From contig CBDCZR010000029.1 of NCBI GenBank assembly GCA_965224535.1, positions 186,001-250,000 on the forward strand: 64,000 nt of DNA, in the 5' to 3' direction. The stretch is from JBCDHN01 sp965224535. Its GTDB lineage: Bacteria > Verrucomicrobiota > Verrucomicrobiia > Verrucomicrobiales > DEV007. A program made the translations under genes and the position numbers. Shown in pieces: positions 1 to 8,769 of this stretch (positions within the stretch are counted from its first letter, which is position 1; the number at the start of each line of letters is the position of its first letter). Under the pieces are notes generated by a model. That model saw only the letters and a list, made by a program, of their open reading frames with translations. It had not been told where the DNA came from and did no database searches.

Positions 1-592
1 CCGTGACGACGCTCACTTGCAGGGCCTTTTGCGTGTTGCCGGACATGGCGGCAAAAATTTGGCCTCCGTCCAGAGGATAAACGGGGAAGAGATTGATGAT
101 GGACCATAAGAAATTGATCCACAGCATGCTGCCCAACAGTTTTTTCAAAAACAGCGTGGGCACCTGAATTTCAAACCAATGCGGCAGCAGCCGGAAATCC
201 TTGACGAACATGCCCTCGATCTTGGGATGAAAATGGATCCGGCCGGTCTCGAAAAGGACGAGGTGAAGCACCAGCCACAGCAACAGACCCGCGGCCGGCC
301 CGGCAACGGACACGAATGCCGATTCGTAGCGCGTGAGGCCACCTCCCCTGCTTCGCGCCACGCCGCCAAAGGTGTGCAGCTCAATCTCCGAGTGGCGTCC
401 GAACCGCTTGAAGGCAAATGCGTGGCCCAGCTCGTGCCAAAGGATGGAAATCAGCACGGCGACGATCCAGGCCAACAGCAGAGGCAGGGCGTCGGAGCTG
501 GGATTGGTCAGTTGACCGCTCAGCAGCGCCGCGACGAGCCAGAACGTCCAGTGGATGGTCACCGGGAACCCGAATAGCCCGAATCTTAGCAT
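1..592 (-). CDS. M50 family (site-2-protease-like) membrane metalloprotease, C-terminus cut by window edge
   Basis: This reading frame runs from an ATG at 592 off the left edge, so the C-terminus is missing. About 197 residues are visible. An N-terminal membrane segment is followed by a second hydrophobic stretch ending in HELGH, the zinc-binding HExxH motif of M50 intramembrane proteases. Further on the frame reads NLFPVYPLDGGQ, the second conserved M50 motif (LDGG), whose Asp is the third zinc ligand. Both catalytic elements are therefore present. M50 proteins of this short type sit in the inner membrane and cleave transmembrane or membrane-proximal substrates; the substrate here is unknown. 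The gene lies downstream of xylA on the same strand, 100 bases away, with no evidence for co-transcription. Confidence 0.85.
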   Translation of the reverse strand, partial: MLRFGLFGFPVTIHWTFWLVAALLSGQLTNPSSDALPLLLAWIVAVLISILWHELGHAFAFKRFGRHSEIELHTFGGVARSRGGGLTRYESAFVSVAGPAAGLLLWLVLHLVLFETGRIHFHPKIEGMFVKDFRLLPHWFEIQVPTLFLKKLLGSMLWINFLWSIINLFPVYPLDGGQIFAAMSGNTQKALQVSVVT

Positions 593-692
593 CTTGGTGA
601 GGAACGCAAGCGTTCGCCTGCGTTGGTTTGCGGGGAAACGCGGGCGGACGCCTGCGCCACAAATTTTGGGCTAAAAATCGGCATTCCCGGAC

Positions 693-2006
693 TTAGATAA
701 ACTCGTTGATGATGTTCTCCAGCATCTCTTGCCGGCCGCTTTTCGTCTTCGGCTCGCCCTTGGCGAGGATGTGCGCCTCGCAGTCTTCCAGAGTGGCGCT
801 GCCGCTCTCGATTTTCGAGCCGAGGCCGGAATCGAAGCTGGAATAGCGCTCCTTGACGAAGCCATCGATCCGCCCGTCCTCGACGATGGCGTGGGCGATT
901 TTCAACCCGCGGGCAAACGCGTCCATTCCGCCGATGTGCGCATGAAACAGGTCCTCCGGCTCGTAACTCTCGCGGCGGCACTTGGCGTCGAAATTCAGCC
1001 CGCCTGTCGTGAACCCGCCCATCGCGAACACTTCCAGCATTATCTGCGTGGTCAGGTAGATGTTCGTGGGAAACTGGTCGGTGTCCCAGCCGATCAACTC
1101 GTCGCCGGTGTTCGCGTCGATGGAACCCAGGGCGCCGGCGTGACGCGCGACGCGCAACTCGTGCATCATCGTGTGGCCAGCCAAGGTGGCGTGATTGGTC
1201 TCGATGTTGAGGCTTAGCTCGCCCATTAGGCCGTGTTCGCGCAAAAAATTCAGGCACGCCGCGGCATCGCTGTCGTACTGGTGTGTGGAGGGCTCGCGCG
1301 GCTTAGGTTCGATGTAAAACGCGCCTTCAAAGCCGATTTTTTTCTTGTAGTCGACGGCCATGTGCAAGAGCCGCGCCAGGTGCTCCAACTCGCGCTTCAT
1401 GTCCGTGTTCCACAGCGTCGCGTAGCCCTCACGGCCTCCCCAAAACACGTAACCGGCGCCACCCAGCCGCTTGGTCACGTCGATCGCTTTTTTCACCTGC
1501 GCCGCGGCGTAGGCAAACACGTCGGCGTACGGCGAAGTGGCCGCGCCTTGGTTGAAACGCTTGTGCGCGAAGAGACACGCCGTGCCCCACAGCAACTCGA
1601 TTCCGGTCTCTTTCTGCGCCTTCTCCAATTCATCGGCCACCGCGTCGAATGCGTCGTTGCTGGCTTGCAAATCCTCCAATTCCGGCGCGACGTCGCGATC
1701 GTGGAAGCAGTAAAATCCAATCCCCGTTTTCTGCATGAACTCAAACATGGCCCAGACGCGTTTTTGCGCGTTTTCGACCGAATCCGAGCCATCGTCCCAA
1801 GGCCGCTCTGCCGTCGCGCCGCCGAACGGATCGCCCAGGCCGTTGCGCATCGTGTGCCAGTAAGCGCAGGCGAATCGCAGATGTTCGCGCATGGTCTTGC
1901 CGCCCACGGTTTCGTCCGCGTTATAGTGCTTGAACGCCAGCGGATTTTTGGATTTCGGCCCCTCGAACTCGATTTTGGGTATGCCAGGGAAAAATTCGTC
2001 GCTCAT
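693..2006 (-). CDS. xylA: Xylose isomerase
   Basis: This 437-residue protein interconverts D-xylose and D-xylulose (and glucose/fructose) in the cytoplasm, using two divalent metals. The length is normal for class II XylA. Visible signatures include FHDRDV with the catalytic His102 and Asp105, the GGREGYATL block, EPKP around a metal-binding Glu, and NIETNHATLAGH. I chose the ATG at 2006 (MSDEFF) over a 14-residue upstream extension because family N-termini begin close to the PKIEFEG segment. No xylulokinase or xylose transporter is nearby, so the gene stands alone. A possible -10 element lies at about 2118-2123 on the minus strand, but I see no convincing -35. Confidence 0.97.
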   Translation of the reverse strand: MSDEFFPGIPKIEFEGPKSKNPLAFKHYNADETVGGKTMREHLRFACAYWHTMRNGLGDPFGGATAERPWDDGSDSVENAQKRVWAMFEFMQKTGIGFYCFHDRDVAPELEDLQASNDAFDAVADELEKAQKETGIELLWGTACLFAHKRFNQGAATSPYADVFAYAAAQVKKAIDVTKRLGGAGYVFWGGREGYATLWNTDMKRELEHLARLLHMAVDYKKKIGFEGAFYIEPKPREPSTHQYDSDAAACLNFLREHGLMGELSLNIETNHATLAGHTMMHELRVARHAGALGSIDANTGDELIGWDTDQFPTNIYLTTQIMLEVFAMGGFTTGGLNFDAKCRRESYEPEDLFHAHIGGMDAFARGLKIAHAIVEDGRIDGFVKERYSSFDSGLGSKIESGSATLEDCEAHILAKGEPKTKSGRQEMLENIINEFI

Positions 2007-2205
2007 GCGTGGGATTTTCGGGAGAAGTGCCGGGCGGTCAAGCCGCAAGATTCGCGCGATGAGACCAGCGAGGTTGGGACACGGAGAAGGCGCCGCAGGC
2101 CAGGCCGATTATGGTAATTATACGTCAAAGCGTCTCCTGATGCTTTTGTTTTTTCGGTTTTTTCCGATGAATGAATGCTCCCGTCGCCATCGCCGCGGCC
2201 GGGGC

Positions 2206-3399
2206 CTAACGAACATCCACGCACACGGCGCGCCCGTCGTTGTTGCGCAGAAAAATCAGCCCGTTGGCGAACGCGGGCGCCGTCCAGCAGGTTTTGCGCA
2301 AAACCTGGGCTCGACCGAGTTCGTCGTAGCCGGCGGGATCGGGGTTGGCCAGGATCAACTCGCCGAATTCGCTGAGCACGATGAGTTTGCCGCCCACGGC
2401 GATGAGCGTGCCCATTTTTCCGCCGAGCGGCTCGCTCCAGGCGACGCGGCCGGTCCGTAGATCCAGGCATTTGAGCGCGGCCCGCCGCGAACCGGCGTGG
2501 GCGTCGACCGCATAGAGGTGGGGGCCGATGCGCACGCCGTTTTGAAAGTGCAGCGCCACCTCCTGGGTTCGCCACGCCAAACCGCCGCCGGCCGGGTTGG
2601 TGAGCCCCGAACCCGTTCCGTAGCTGGAGGAAAGAAAGTAGCCGCCCTCAAACGGGATCGGGATACTGGCGTTGACGTCGTGTTTGGTGCTCCAGCGCTG
2701 GGTGAAGAGCAGTTTGCCGGTTTCCACGTCGTAGGCATTGAGGCCGTCGGTTTGGAAAAACAGCACCCGGCCGTCGTGCAAAATCGGCGATGCGTAGCCA
2801 GGCTGGGAGTTGCCGCTTTTCCAGATCAATTCGCCGGTCATTTTGTTCAGCGCCACGGCGGAAGCGCCCGATGCGCCGGGATCGGCCAGCAACTTTTCGC
2901 CAACGATCAGCGGAGCCGCGGCCCAACCCCAGGTTTGGCGTCTGCCGCCGAAATCGGCCTCGTAGGAGCGCTGCCAAACGACTTTGCCGGTGTTGACGTC
3001 CAGACAACGCAACCGGCCGCTCTTGGTCACGGTGTAAACTCGCCCGGAATCGACGGTTGGCGTGGCCGATGGGCCGCCGTTGTAGTATTTGGGCGCCAAT
3101 TTCTCCGGAATCGCGTGAAACCAGATTTTTCGGCCGGTTTCGGCGTCGAAGCACGAGAGCGTGTCCCGGCCGCGGGCGTTGCCGGTCACGTAGGCCTTGC
3201 CATCGGCTACGGCGAACGAGGAGCATCCCTTGCCGACCTCGGCCTTCCAGAGAATGCGAGGCTCTTTGGCGTCCCAGTCCAAATTCCAGCCGGTTTCGGC
3301 GGAAGTGGCGTCGCGGTTCGGGCCAAGGTATTGCGGCCAATCCGCGGCATGAGCGCAACTGAAAAAAACGGCGAGGAAAAGGAGGAAAAATCGGTTCAT
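2206..3399 (-). CDS. Exported PQQ-like beta-propeller repeat protein
   Basis: The 397-residue product starts with a clear signal peptide (MNRFFLLFLAVFFSCAHA) and then WPQYLGPNRD, the usual opening of the PQQ-binding-like (PF13360) propeller proteins abundant in planctomycetes and verrucomicrobia. Repeated segments such as GKIWFHAIP, GKVVWQRSYE and GELIWKSG mark successive propeller blades. I chose the ATG at 3399 rather than a 30-residue upstream extension because it places the signal peptide at the N-terminus. The family is periplasmic or outer-membrane associated and only sometimes has enzymatic quinoprotein activity. I cannot identify a substrate. A related protein is encoded at 37120-38712. 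Confidence 0.88.
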   Translation of the reverse strand: MNRFFLLFLAVFFSCAHAADWPQYLGPNRDATSAETGWNLDWDAKEPRILWKAEVGKGCSSFAVADGKAYVTGNARGRDTLSCFDAETGRKIWFHAIPEKLAPKYYNGGPSATPTVDSGRVYTVTKSGRLRCLDVNTGKVVWQRSYEADFGGRRQTWGWAAAPLIVGEKLLADPGASGASAVALNKMTGELIWKSGNSQPGYASPILHDGRVLFFQTDGLNAYDVETGKLLFTQRWSTKHDVNASIPIPFEGGYFLSSSYGTGSGLTNPAGGGLAWRTQEVALHFQNGVRIGPHLYAVDAHAGSRRAALKCLDLRTGRVAWSEPLGGKMGTLIAVGGKLIVLSEFGELILANPDPAGYDELGRAQVLRKTCWTAPAFANGLIFLRNNDGRAVCVDVR

Positions 3400-3519
3400 G
3401 GGCAATGGGGGGAAGTTAGATGAAAATGCGGTGTTTGCCGCAGCGAATCCGAAACTTGGAAACTTGGTTGACCGTTCGACGAAAACCATGTTTCATCTTT
3501 GTTAGTCTGGGAGACTGCT

Positions 3520-4080
3520 GTGAAATTACGCTGGTTACAACTCGTGGCGGTTGTCGCGATGGTTCAGCCCATATTGGGCGCGGACGATCCATCTCTGGCG
3601 CCGGTGCGCAGTTTGGAGAATGAGGGCCAATTTGCCGAGCGTTTCCGGATTTTGGCGGATTTTGACCGCGATGGCGTGATGGATATGGCCGTTTCCGAGG
3701 CGATCGAGGATTTTGGGCGGATGGGCGGCGCGTTTGAGGTTTTTTTGGCTTCGGCGGAGGGAGATTGGACGATGGTTGGCGTCGTTTTTGCGCATCCCAA
3801 GGCCATTTCGCTGGAATCCTCGCGCAAGGAGGGGCACACGCGGCTGTGGACGTATTTGCGCGGTGGAGGCAACTACGGCGGGCTGGGATTTTTCGAAATT
3901 TCGCGCAAAGGGGTGGCGGAGTTCGAGGGAATCGAGATCACTCCAGGTGACGGCGGCACGACAACCGGCAACGCGATGTACCACGCCGTTTTCGCGCATT
4001 CAGAGCTGGCCGCCGTCATGGAACGCAGCACGACGAATGCCGATGGGTTGGTGGCTTGGGCGAAGGTGGCGATGAAGTAG
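3520..4080 (+). CDS. Secreted hypothetical protein with an Asp-rich loop
   Basis: This 186-residue product has a signal peptide at the GTG start (VKLRWLQLVAVVAMVQPILG followed by ADD). A TTG seven codons upstream is possible but would put a charged stretch before the signal. The mature part contains LADFDRDGVMDMAVSE, a short Asp-rich loop resembling the calcium-binding loops of FG-GAP/VCBS repeats or EF-hand-like dockerin loops, but only one copy is obvious. I recognise no named family. It lies 71 bases upstream of the sulfatase start on the same strand, so the two may be co-transcribed. Confidence 0.7.
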   Translation: MKLRWLQLVAVVAMVQPILGADDPSLAPVRSLENEGQFAERFRILADFDRDGVMDMAVSEAIEDFGRMGGAFEVFLASAEGDWTMVGVVFAHPKAISLESSRKEGHTRLWTYLRGGGNYGGLGFFEISRKGVAEFEGIEITPGDGGTTTGNAMYHAVFAHSELAAVMERSTTNADGLVAWAKVAMK

Positions 4081-4151
4081 CGCTTGGGAAAACTCGAAAT
4101 CCGAAACCCGAAACTCGAAAGATGCGTCGGCGGGGTTCGCGTGCTGGCTTC

Positions 4152-5570
4152 ATGATCCGAGCCTTTTTGCTTTTCCTGGTGATGGTTCCTGCCGCGTTCG
4201 GCCAGGAAAAATCGCGATTCAACGTGCTGTTCATCATCTCCGATGACCTGACCGCCACCGCGCTGTCCTGCTACGGCAACACCGTCTGCCAAACGCCGAA
4301 TATCGACGCGATCGCGGCCAAGGGCACCCGGTTCACGCGGGCGTATTGCCAGGGCACGTATTGCGGGCCGTCGCGCGCTTCGTTCATGTCCGGCTACTAC
4401 CCGCACGCGACCGGCGTTTTGGGCTACAAGAGTCCACGCCCGCAAATCGGCGACCGGGCCACGTGGTCTCAGCACTTCAAAAACAACGGTTATCACGCCG
4501 CGCGCGTCAGCAAGATCTATCACATGGGCGTCCCCGGCGGAATTGAGGATGGCGGCCACGGCGCGGACGATCCCGCTTCCTGGACCGAGCGCCACAACAG
4601 CCAGGGACCGGAATGGAGGGCGCCCGGCGTCGGCGAAACGCTGGAAGGCAATCCCGACGGTAAAAAACCGGCGGTTGGCGGCAACACCTTCGTGGTGGTG
4701 GAGGCCGATGGCAATGATTTGGTGCATTCTGACGGAAAAACGGCGAAAAAAGCGGTGGAATTGATCGAAAAACTCAAGGATCGCCCGTTTTGGCTCGGCG
4801 TGGGATTTGTCCGCCCGCACGTGCCATTCGTGGCTCCCACGCCGTATTACCAGCCGTTCTTGCCCTACGACAAAATGGTGCTGCCGGAGAAATTTCCCGG
4901 CGATTGGGACGACATCCCGAAAGCCGGCATCAACTACAAAACCAGCGTCAACATGAAGATGGACATCCGCCGGCAAAAAAAGGCCGTGGGCGGCTACTAT
5001 GCCTCGGTCGAGTACATGGACGCGCAGGTCGGCAAGGTCACGAACGCGCTGGCAAGAGCCGGCTTGGAGGATAAGACCATCGTCATCTTCACCAGCGACC
5101 ACGGCTACCACCTGGGCGAGCACGATTTTTGGGCCAAGGTGAGCCTGCGCGATGAATCCGCCGGCGTGCCGCTCATCGTCAGCGTTCCCGGCAAAAAACC
5201 GGCGGTTTGCGACTCCCTGACCGAGTTGCTCGACCTCTACCCGACCCTTTCCAGCTTATGCGGGCTGGACGTGCCCCAACGCATCCAGGGCAAGGACGTT
5301 TCCCGCATGCTGGACGACCCCACGCACGAAGTCCGCGACGCCGCCTTCAGCGTAGCGCCATCGCGAAAGGGTTTCCTGATTCGCGAGCAAAAATGGGCCT
5401 TCATTCAGTACCGGGAAGACGCCTCCGGGGGCATGGAACTCTTCGATATGGAGCGCGACCCCAAGCAATTCACCAACCTCGCCGAAAAGCCGGAATTTCA
5501 GCCGGTCGTCGCCAGATTGCAGGCTAAACTCGCCGCCAAGCTGAAGGAAGTGCGCGACAACGACTTGTAG
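4152..5570 (+). CDS. Exported sulfatase, iduronate-2-sulfatase-like
   Basis: This 472-residue protein has a signal peptide (MIRAFLLFLVMVPAAFG) and the alkaline-phosphatase-fold sulfatase core. The first metal-binding Asp pair is in FIISDDLTA (residues 31-32). The active-site motif is CGPSR at 71-75, where the Cys would be converted to formylglycine. The second metal site is seen in FTSDHGYHLGEHDFW. The overall pattern, including VRPHVPFVAP and the C-terminal GMELFDMERDPKQFTNLA block, resembles iduronate-2-sulfatase-like members of family S1. It probably removes sulfate esters from polysaccharides in the periplasm. I chose the ATG at 4152, not one 96 bases upstream, for the signal peptide. No formylglycine-generating enzyme is in the window. 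Confidence 0.93.
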   Translation: MIRAFLLFLVMVPAAFGQEKSRFNVLFIISDDLTATALSCYGNTVCQTPNIDAIAAKGTRFTRAYCQGTYCGPSRASFMSGYYPHATGVLGYKSPRPQIGDRATWSQHFKNNGYHAARVSKIYHMGVPGGIEDGGHGADDPASWTERHNSQGPEWRAPGVGETLEGNPDGKKPAVGGNTFVVVEADGNDLVHSDGKTAKKAVELIEKLKDRPFWLGVGFVRPHVPFVAPTPYYQPFLPYDKMVLPEKFPGDWDDIPKAGINYKTSVNMKMDIRRQKKAVGGYYASVEYMDAQVGKVTNALARAGLEDKTIVIFTSDHGYHLGEHDFWAKVSLRDESAGVPLIVSVPGKKPAVCDSLTELLDLYPTLSSLCGLDVPQRIQGKDVSRMLDDPTHEVRDAAFSVAPSRKGFLIREQKWAFIQYREDASGGMELFDMERDPKQFTNLAEKPEFQPVVARLQAKLAAKLKEVRDNDL

Positions 5571-5574
5571 ATCT

Positions 5575-6210
5575 TTTGGAGTGCGAAATCGCGCCCGTGG
5601 CGCGGTTTCGCTTTTGGAATGCCGACCGGCCCAAGAACCGTTCTTTTGCAAATCGACCTTCAAGTTCGGCGCCAGCGTTAGGGTCCGTCCGCGCACAACA
5701 CTACGAGCCGCACGTTTGGAGTGCGAAATCGCGCCCATGGCGCGGTTTCGCTTTCCGAACGTGTGTTGCGGTAAAGCTTTACCTACTACCAAGGCGCGTT
5801 CGGATTCACAGCGGACGGCCCCCCAACGCTGGCGCCGAAGTCGAAGGTGGATTTGCAAAAGAACGGTTCTTGGGCAGGTCAGCATTCCGAAAGCGAAACC
5901 GCGCCACGGGCGCGATTTCGCACTCCAAACGCGCGGCGCGTGGTGTTGTGCGCGGACGGCCCCCCAACGCTGGCGCCGAAGTCGAAGGTGGATTTGCAAA
6001 AGAACGGTTCTTGGGCAGGTCAGCATTCTGAAAGCGAAACCGCGCCACGGGCGCGATTTCGCACTCCAAACGCGCGGCGCGTGGTGTTGTGCGCGGACGG
6101 CCCCCCAACGCTGGCGCCGAAGTCGAAGGTGGATTTGCAAAAGAACAGTTCTTGGGCTGCCAGCATTCCGAAAGCGAAACCGCGCCACGGGCGCGATTTC
6201 GCACTCCATA
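5575..6210 (+). repeat. Array of 141-bp repeats, about 2.8 direct copies preceded by 1.3 inverted copies
   Basis: The word CACTCCAAAC recurs at 5921 and 6062 and, with one change, at 6202, giving a period of 140-141 bases. Each direct unit carries a nearly perfect hairpin made of GCGAAACCGCGCC, a 3-base loop and GGCGCGATTTCGC. Bases 5575-5763 hold about 1.3 units in the opposite orientation and more diverged, so the region can fold as a long inverted repeat around a unique spacer of about 50 bases. All three plus frames stay open through parts of the array because 141 is divisible by three, producing long false ORFs on both strands. It lies between the sulfatase and the rtcB-like gene. Confidence 0.9.
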
Positions 6211-6242
6211 ACTTTGACGGCTGGGGGTTTTTGGGGAATCCT

Positions 6243-7826
6243 GTGAGGGTGAATCTCACGCCGCAAGATCTCGTGGACGCGGGGTGGCCGGAGGATGCGG
6301 AGCTGCTGGAAACGATCCTGACCGAAGCCAAAGCGCTGCAAAAACGGGGAATCGACAGCCGCAAGTATCTGCTGAAGCTCCTGGCGCGTCGTTTTCCCAA
6401 GCCGAATCCGCTCCTGACCATGCGCAGCGAGCCGCTGCCTTTTGGTGAGGCCATCGAAGCGACGAACGAGGCGGACGAGAAGAATCTGGACGCCGTGCGC
6501 CGTTACATGCGCGAGCTGATGGCCTGCCCGGTCATCGAGGCCGGTGCGGTGATGCCGGATGCCTGTCCCGCGGGCAACGCGCGGGCTTCGGTCCCCGTCG
6601 GCGGCGCTTTTGCGGCGCGGAACGCGATTTTGCCGGGCGGACATGGCTCGGACATCTGTTGCTCGCTGCATGCGACGTTTTTCCTGGGTGGTGGCGAGAC
6701 GGAGGTGATGTTGGATGACGTGGTCACGAGCACTCGGTTTGGGCCGGGCGGCCGCCCACCGGGCGAACGCGTGCCGCATCCGGTGACCGACGAGCCGGTT
6801 TGGGGCAACCGTTTCCTAACCGGGCTCCAGGATCATGCGCGCGGGCACATGGCCGATCAGGGCGACGGGAACCACTTCGCGTTTTTGGGCCGGGTCGAAT
6901 TGGGAGCCGACGCGCTTGGCCGCATGGATGACGCCGGACATGGCGAGCATGTTAGGGCGCTGCGGGAAATGGGCGAAGGCCGCGAATTGCGCGTGCTGGT
7001 GACCCATCACGGCTCGCGCGGGCTGGGGGCGCACGTCTACAAGCGCGGAATCCAGGCTGCGATCAAGCAGACGGCCAAAATCGCCTCCGGCATTCCGGAT
7101 GCCGCGGCGTGGCTGAGCCTGGAAACCGAGGAGGGCGCGGAATATTGGGAGGCGCTGCAATACGTCGGGCGCTGGACCCTGGCAAATCACGAAAGCATCC
7201 ACGCCCGGTTTTTGGAAAAATCCGGCGCCCGGCGCGTGACGGCGTTTGGCAACCAGCACAACTTCGTCTGGCAACGCGGGGAGCTGTTTTTGCACGGAAA
7301 AGGCGCAACGCCGGCTTGGAGCGGCGAATCCGGCCGCCCGCTTTTGGGGCTCATCCCGCTGAACATGGCGAGCCCGATTTTGCTGGTGTTAGGGCGCGAC
7401 AACGCCGATTTTCTCTCCTTCGCCCCTCACGGCGCCGGGCGAAATGTTTCGCGCCGGGCCTTGGTGCGGCAATTTCGGCTCAAGGACGGCGGTTTGGACA
7501 CGCAGGCCATGGACCGGATTTTGGAAGAGGCGGTGAAGGACATCGGCGTGCGCTGGTATCTCGGCAAAGCGGATTTTTCCGAGGGGCCGCCCGGTTACAA
7601 GCCCGCAGCGCAGGTTCGCGCGCAAATCGAGCAATTTCAGCTCGCCGACGTCATCGCGGAAATCGAGCCGCTGGGCTCGGTCATGGCCGGAAACGCGCCG
7701 CGGCGGGGCGAAGAGGAAATCCTGACCCCAAAACAAGAGCGGCAGATCCAACACCGCGCGGAACGGCGCAAACAACGGCAACGCTTGCGTTCTAACGACT
7801 GGGACGCCGACGATTTGACCGATTGA
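6243..7826 (+). CDS. rtcB: RtcB-family RNA ligase homologue
   Basis: The 527-residue product carries RtcB signatures in order: GHGSDICCS with the metal-binding D-x-x-C pair (Asp137, Cys140), QGDGNHFAF (about 207-214), HHGSRGLG (255-262), KGAT, and near the C-terminus APHGAGRNVSRR, where the family's guanylylated histidine sits in the HGAGR motif. RtcB joins 2',3'-cyclic phosphate or 3'-phosphate RNA ends to 5'-OH ends using GTP and Mn2+. Sequence details (GSDICCS instead of a GFDINCG-like block) place it in a divergent bacterial branch. The start is uncertain: the frame is open upstream through the repeat array, but homology-like sequence begins at the GTG at 6243 (or 6249). No RtcA, archease or PrfH gene is adjacent. 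Confidence 0.88.
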   Translation: MRVNLTPQDLVDAGWPEDAELLETILTEAKALQKRGIDSRKYLLKLLARRFPKPNPLLTMRSEPLPFGEAIEATNEADEKNLDAVRRYMRELMACPVIEAGAVMPDACPAGNARASVPVGGAFAARNAILPGGHGSDICCSLHATFFLGGGETEVMLDDVVTSTRFGPGGRPPGERVPHPVTDEPVWGNRFLTGLQDHARGHMADQGDGNHFAFLGRVELGADALGRMDDAGHGEHVRALREMGEGRELRVLVTHHGSRGLGAHVYKRGIQAAIKQTAKIASGIPDAAAWLSLETEEGAEYWEALQYVGRWTLANHESIHARFLEKSGARRVTAFGNQHNFVWQRGELFLHGKGATPAWSGESGRPLLGLIPLNMASPILLVLGRDNADFLSFAPHGAGRNVSRRALVRQFRLKDGGLDTQAMDRILEEAVKDIGVRWYLGKADFSEGPPGYKPAAQVRAQIEQFQLADVIAEIEPLGSVMAGNAPRRGEEEILTPKQERQIQHRAERRKQRQRLRSNDWDADDLTD

Positions 7827-7893
7827 CCGACGCGTTCTCTGTAAGCTCTTCCCGGCTCGGCTGTCTATCCTCACAAACCCAATCTTCCAACCC

Positions 7894-8625
7894 ATGAAAG
7901 CCCTGTTTTCCGTTCTTTGCTCCTCCGCCGTCCTGTTTTCCTCCGCCGCCGCGGCGCCTGACGATTGGGCGGCGCTCTACACCGAGTTGCTCCAAAAGTA
8001 CGTCACTCCAACCGGCGTGAAATACAATTCTTGGCACAACGACGCAACGGATCTCAAAAAGCTGAAAACGGTGGTCGATAGCATCGCCGCTGAATCTACC
8101 GCGGGCATGAAACCGGCCGAAAAACTGGCGTTTTACATCAACGCCTACAACGCCTGGACGGTTCATCACTTCCTGGAGCGTCATCCCTACCACAACGACA
8201 ATTTTTTGAAGCGGAACCGCTTTTTCGGCTCAGACATCATCAAAGTGGCCGGCAAAACCATGAGCTTCAACCACCTGGAGCACGAGATCATCCGGCCGAA
8301 ATTTCGCGAGGCGCGGGTGCATTTTGCCCTCAACTGCGCCAGCGCCAGTTGCCCGCCGCTGCTGAATCGCGCCTACGCGGCGGAAACGCTCAACGCGGAC
8401 CTCCAGGCCCAAACCATCGCCTACATCACCAAAAATCCGCAAGGCCTGACCCTGGCCAAAGGCGGCAAGGTGGCGAAAGTCTCGCAAATCTTCGATTGGT
8501 TCGCCGAAGACTTCGACGACGGCGACGTGTTAGGGTACATCAACCGATTTCGCGAAAAACCGTTGAAAAAAGGCACAAAAATTGAATTTCAAAAGTACGA
8601 CTGGAGTCGAAATGAATCGAAGTAG
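7894..8625 (+). CDS. Exported DUF547 domain protein
   Basis: This 243-residue protein has a signal peptide (MKALFSVLCSSAVLFSSAAAA) and a DUF547 domain (PF04784) recognisable from KLAFYINAYNAWTVHHFLE, NHLEHEIIRPKF and the segment VHFALNCASASCPPL with its conserved cysteines. The molecular function of DUF547 is unknown. It is 67 bases downstream of the rtcB-like gene on the same strand and is followed by a clear hairpin terminator, so it ends a transcription unit. The length matches single-domain family members. Confidence 0.9.
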   Translation: MKALFSVLCSSAVLFSSAAAAPDDWAALYTELLQKYVTPTGVKYNSWHNDATDLKKLKTVVDSIAAESTAGMKPAEKLAFYINAYNAWTVHHFLERHPYHNDNFLKRNRFFGSDIIKVAGKTMSFNHLEHEIIRPKFREARVHFALNCASASCPPLLNRAYAAETLNADLQAQTIAYITKNPQGLTLAKGGKVAKVSQIFDWFAEDFDDGDVLGYINRFREKPLKKGTKIEFQKYDWSRNESK

Positions 8626-8648
8626 CTTTGTGTGTGCTGTTATGGCGG

Positions 8649-8684
8649 AAGCCCGGTCGAATAGGCCGGGCTTCTTGCTTTTTG
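8649..8684 (+). terminator. Rho-independent terminator after the DUF547 gene
   Basis: An 8-bp perfect stem AAGCCCGG/CCGGGCTT with a short loop is followed by CTTGCTTTTT. It lies 24 bases past the DUF547 stop codon. Confidence 0.85.
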
Positions 8685-8769
8685 AGGGTGGGCGTAGGGA
8701 CCATGAGTTCGGCCACGTTTATCCTGGACACCGGCTATGCCGAATTGCAAAGCGCCGTCGCCCCAATTT

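Noticed and set aside
5575..6210. Possible CRISPR or coding repeat protein
   Set aside because: No unique spacers between 141-bp copies, and all three frames are equally open.
5847..6242. N-terminal extension of the RtcB-like protein through the repeats
   Set aside because: The extension is translated repeat sequence that also reads open in other frames; homology-like residues begin at 6243.
5256..6779. 507-residue minus-strand open frame through the repeat array
   Set aside because: It is antisense to the sulfatase and rtcB-like genes and is open only because the 141-bp repeat is a multiple of three; no recognisable protein sequence.
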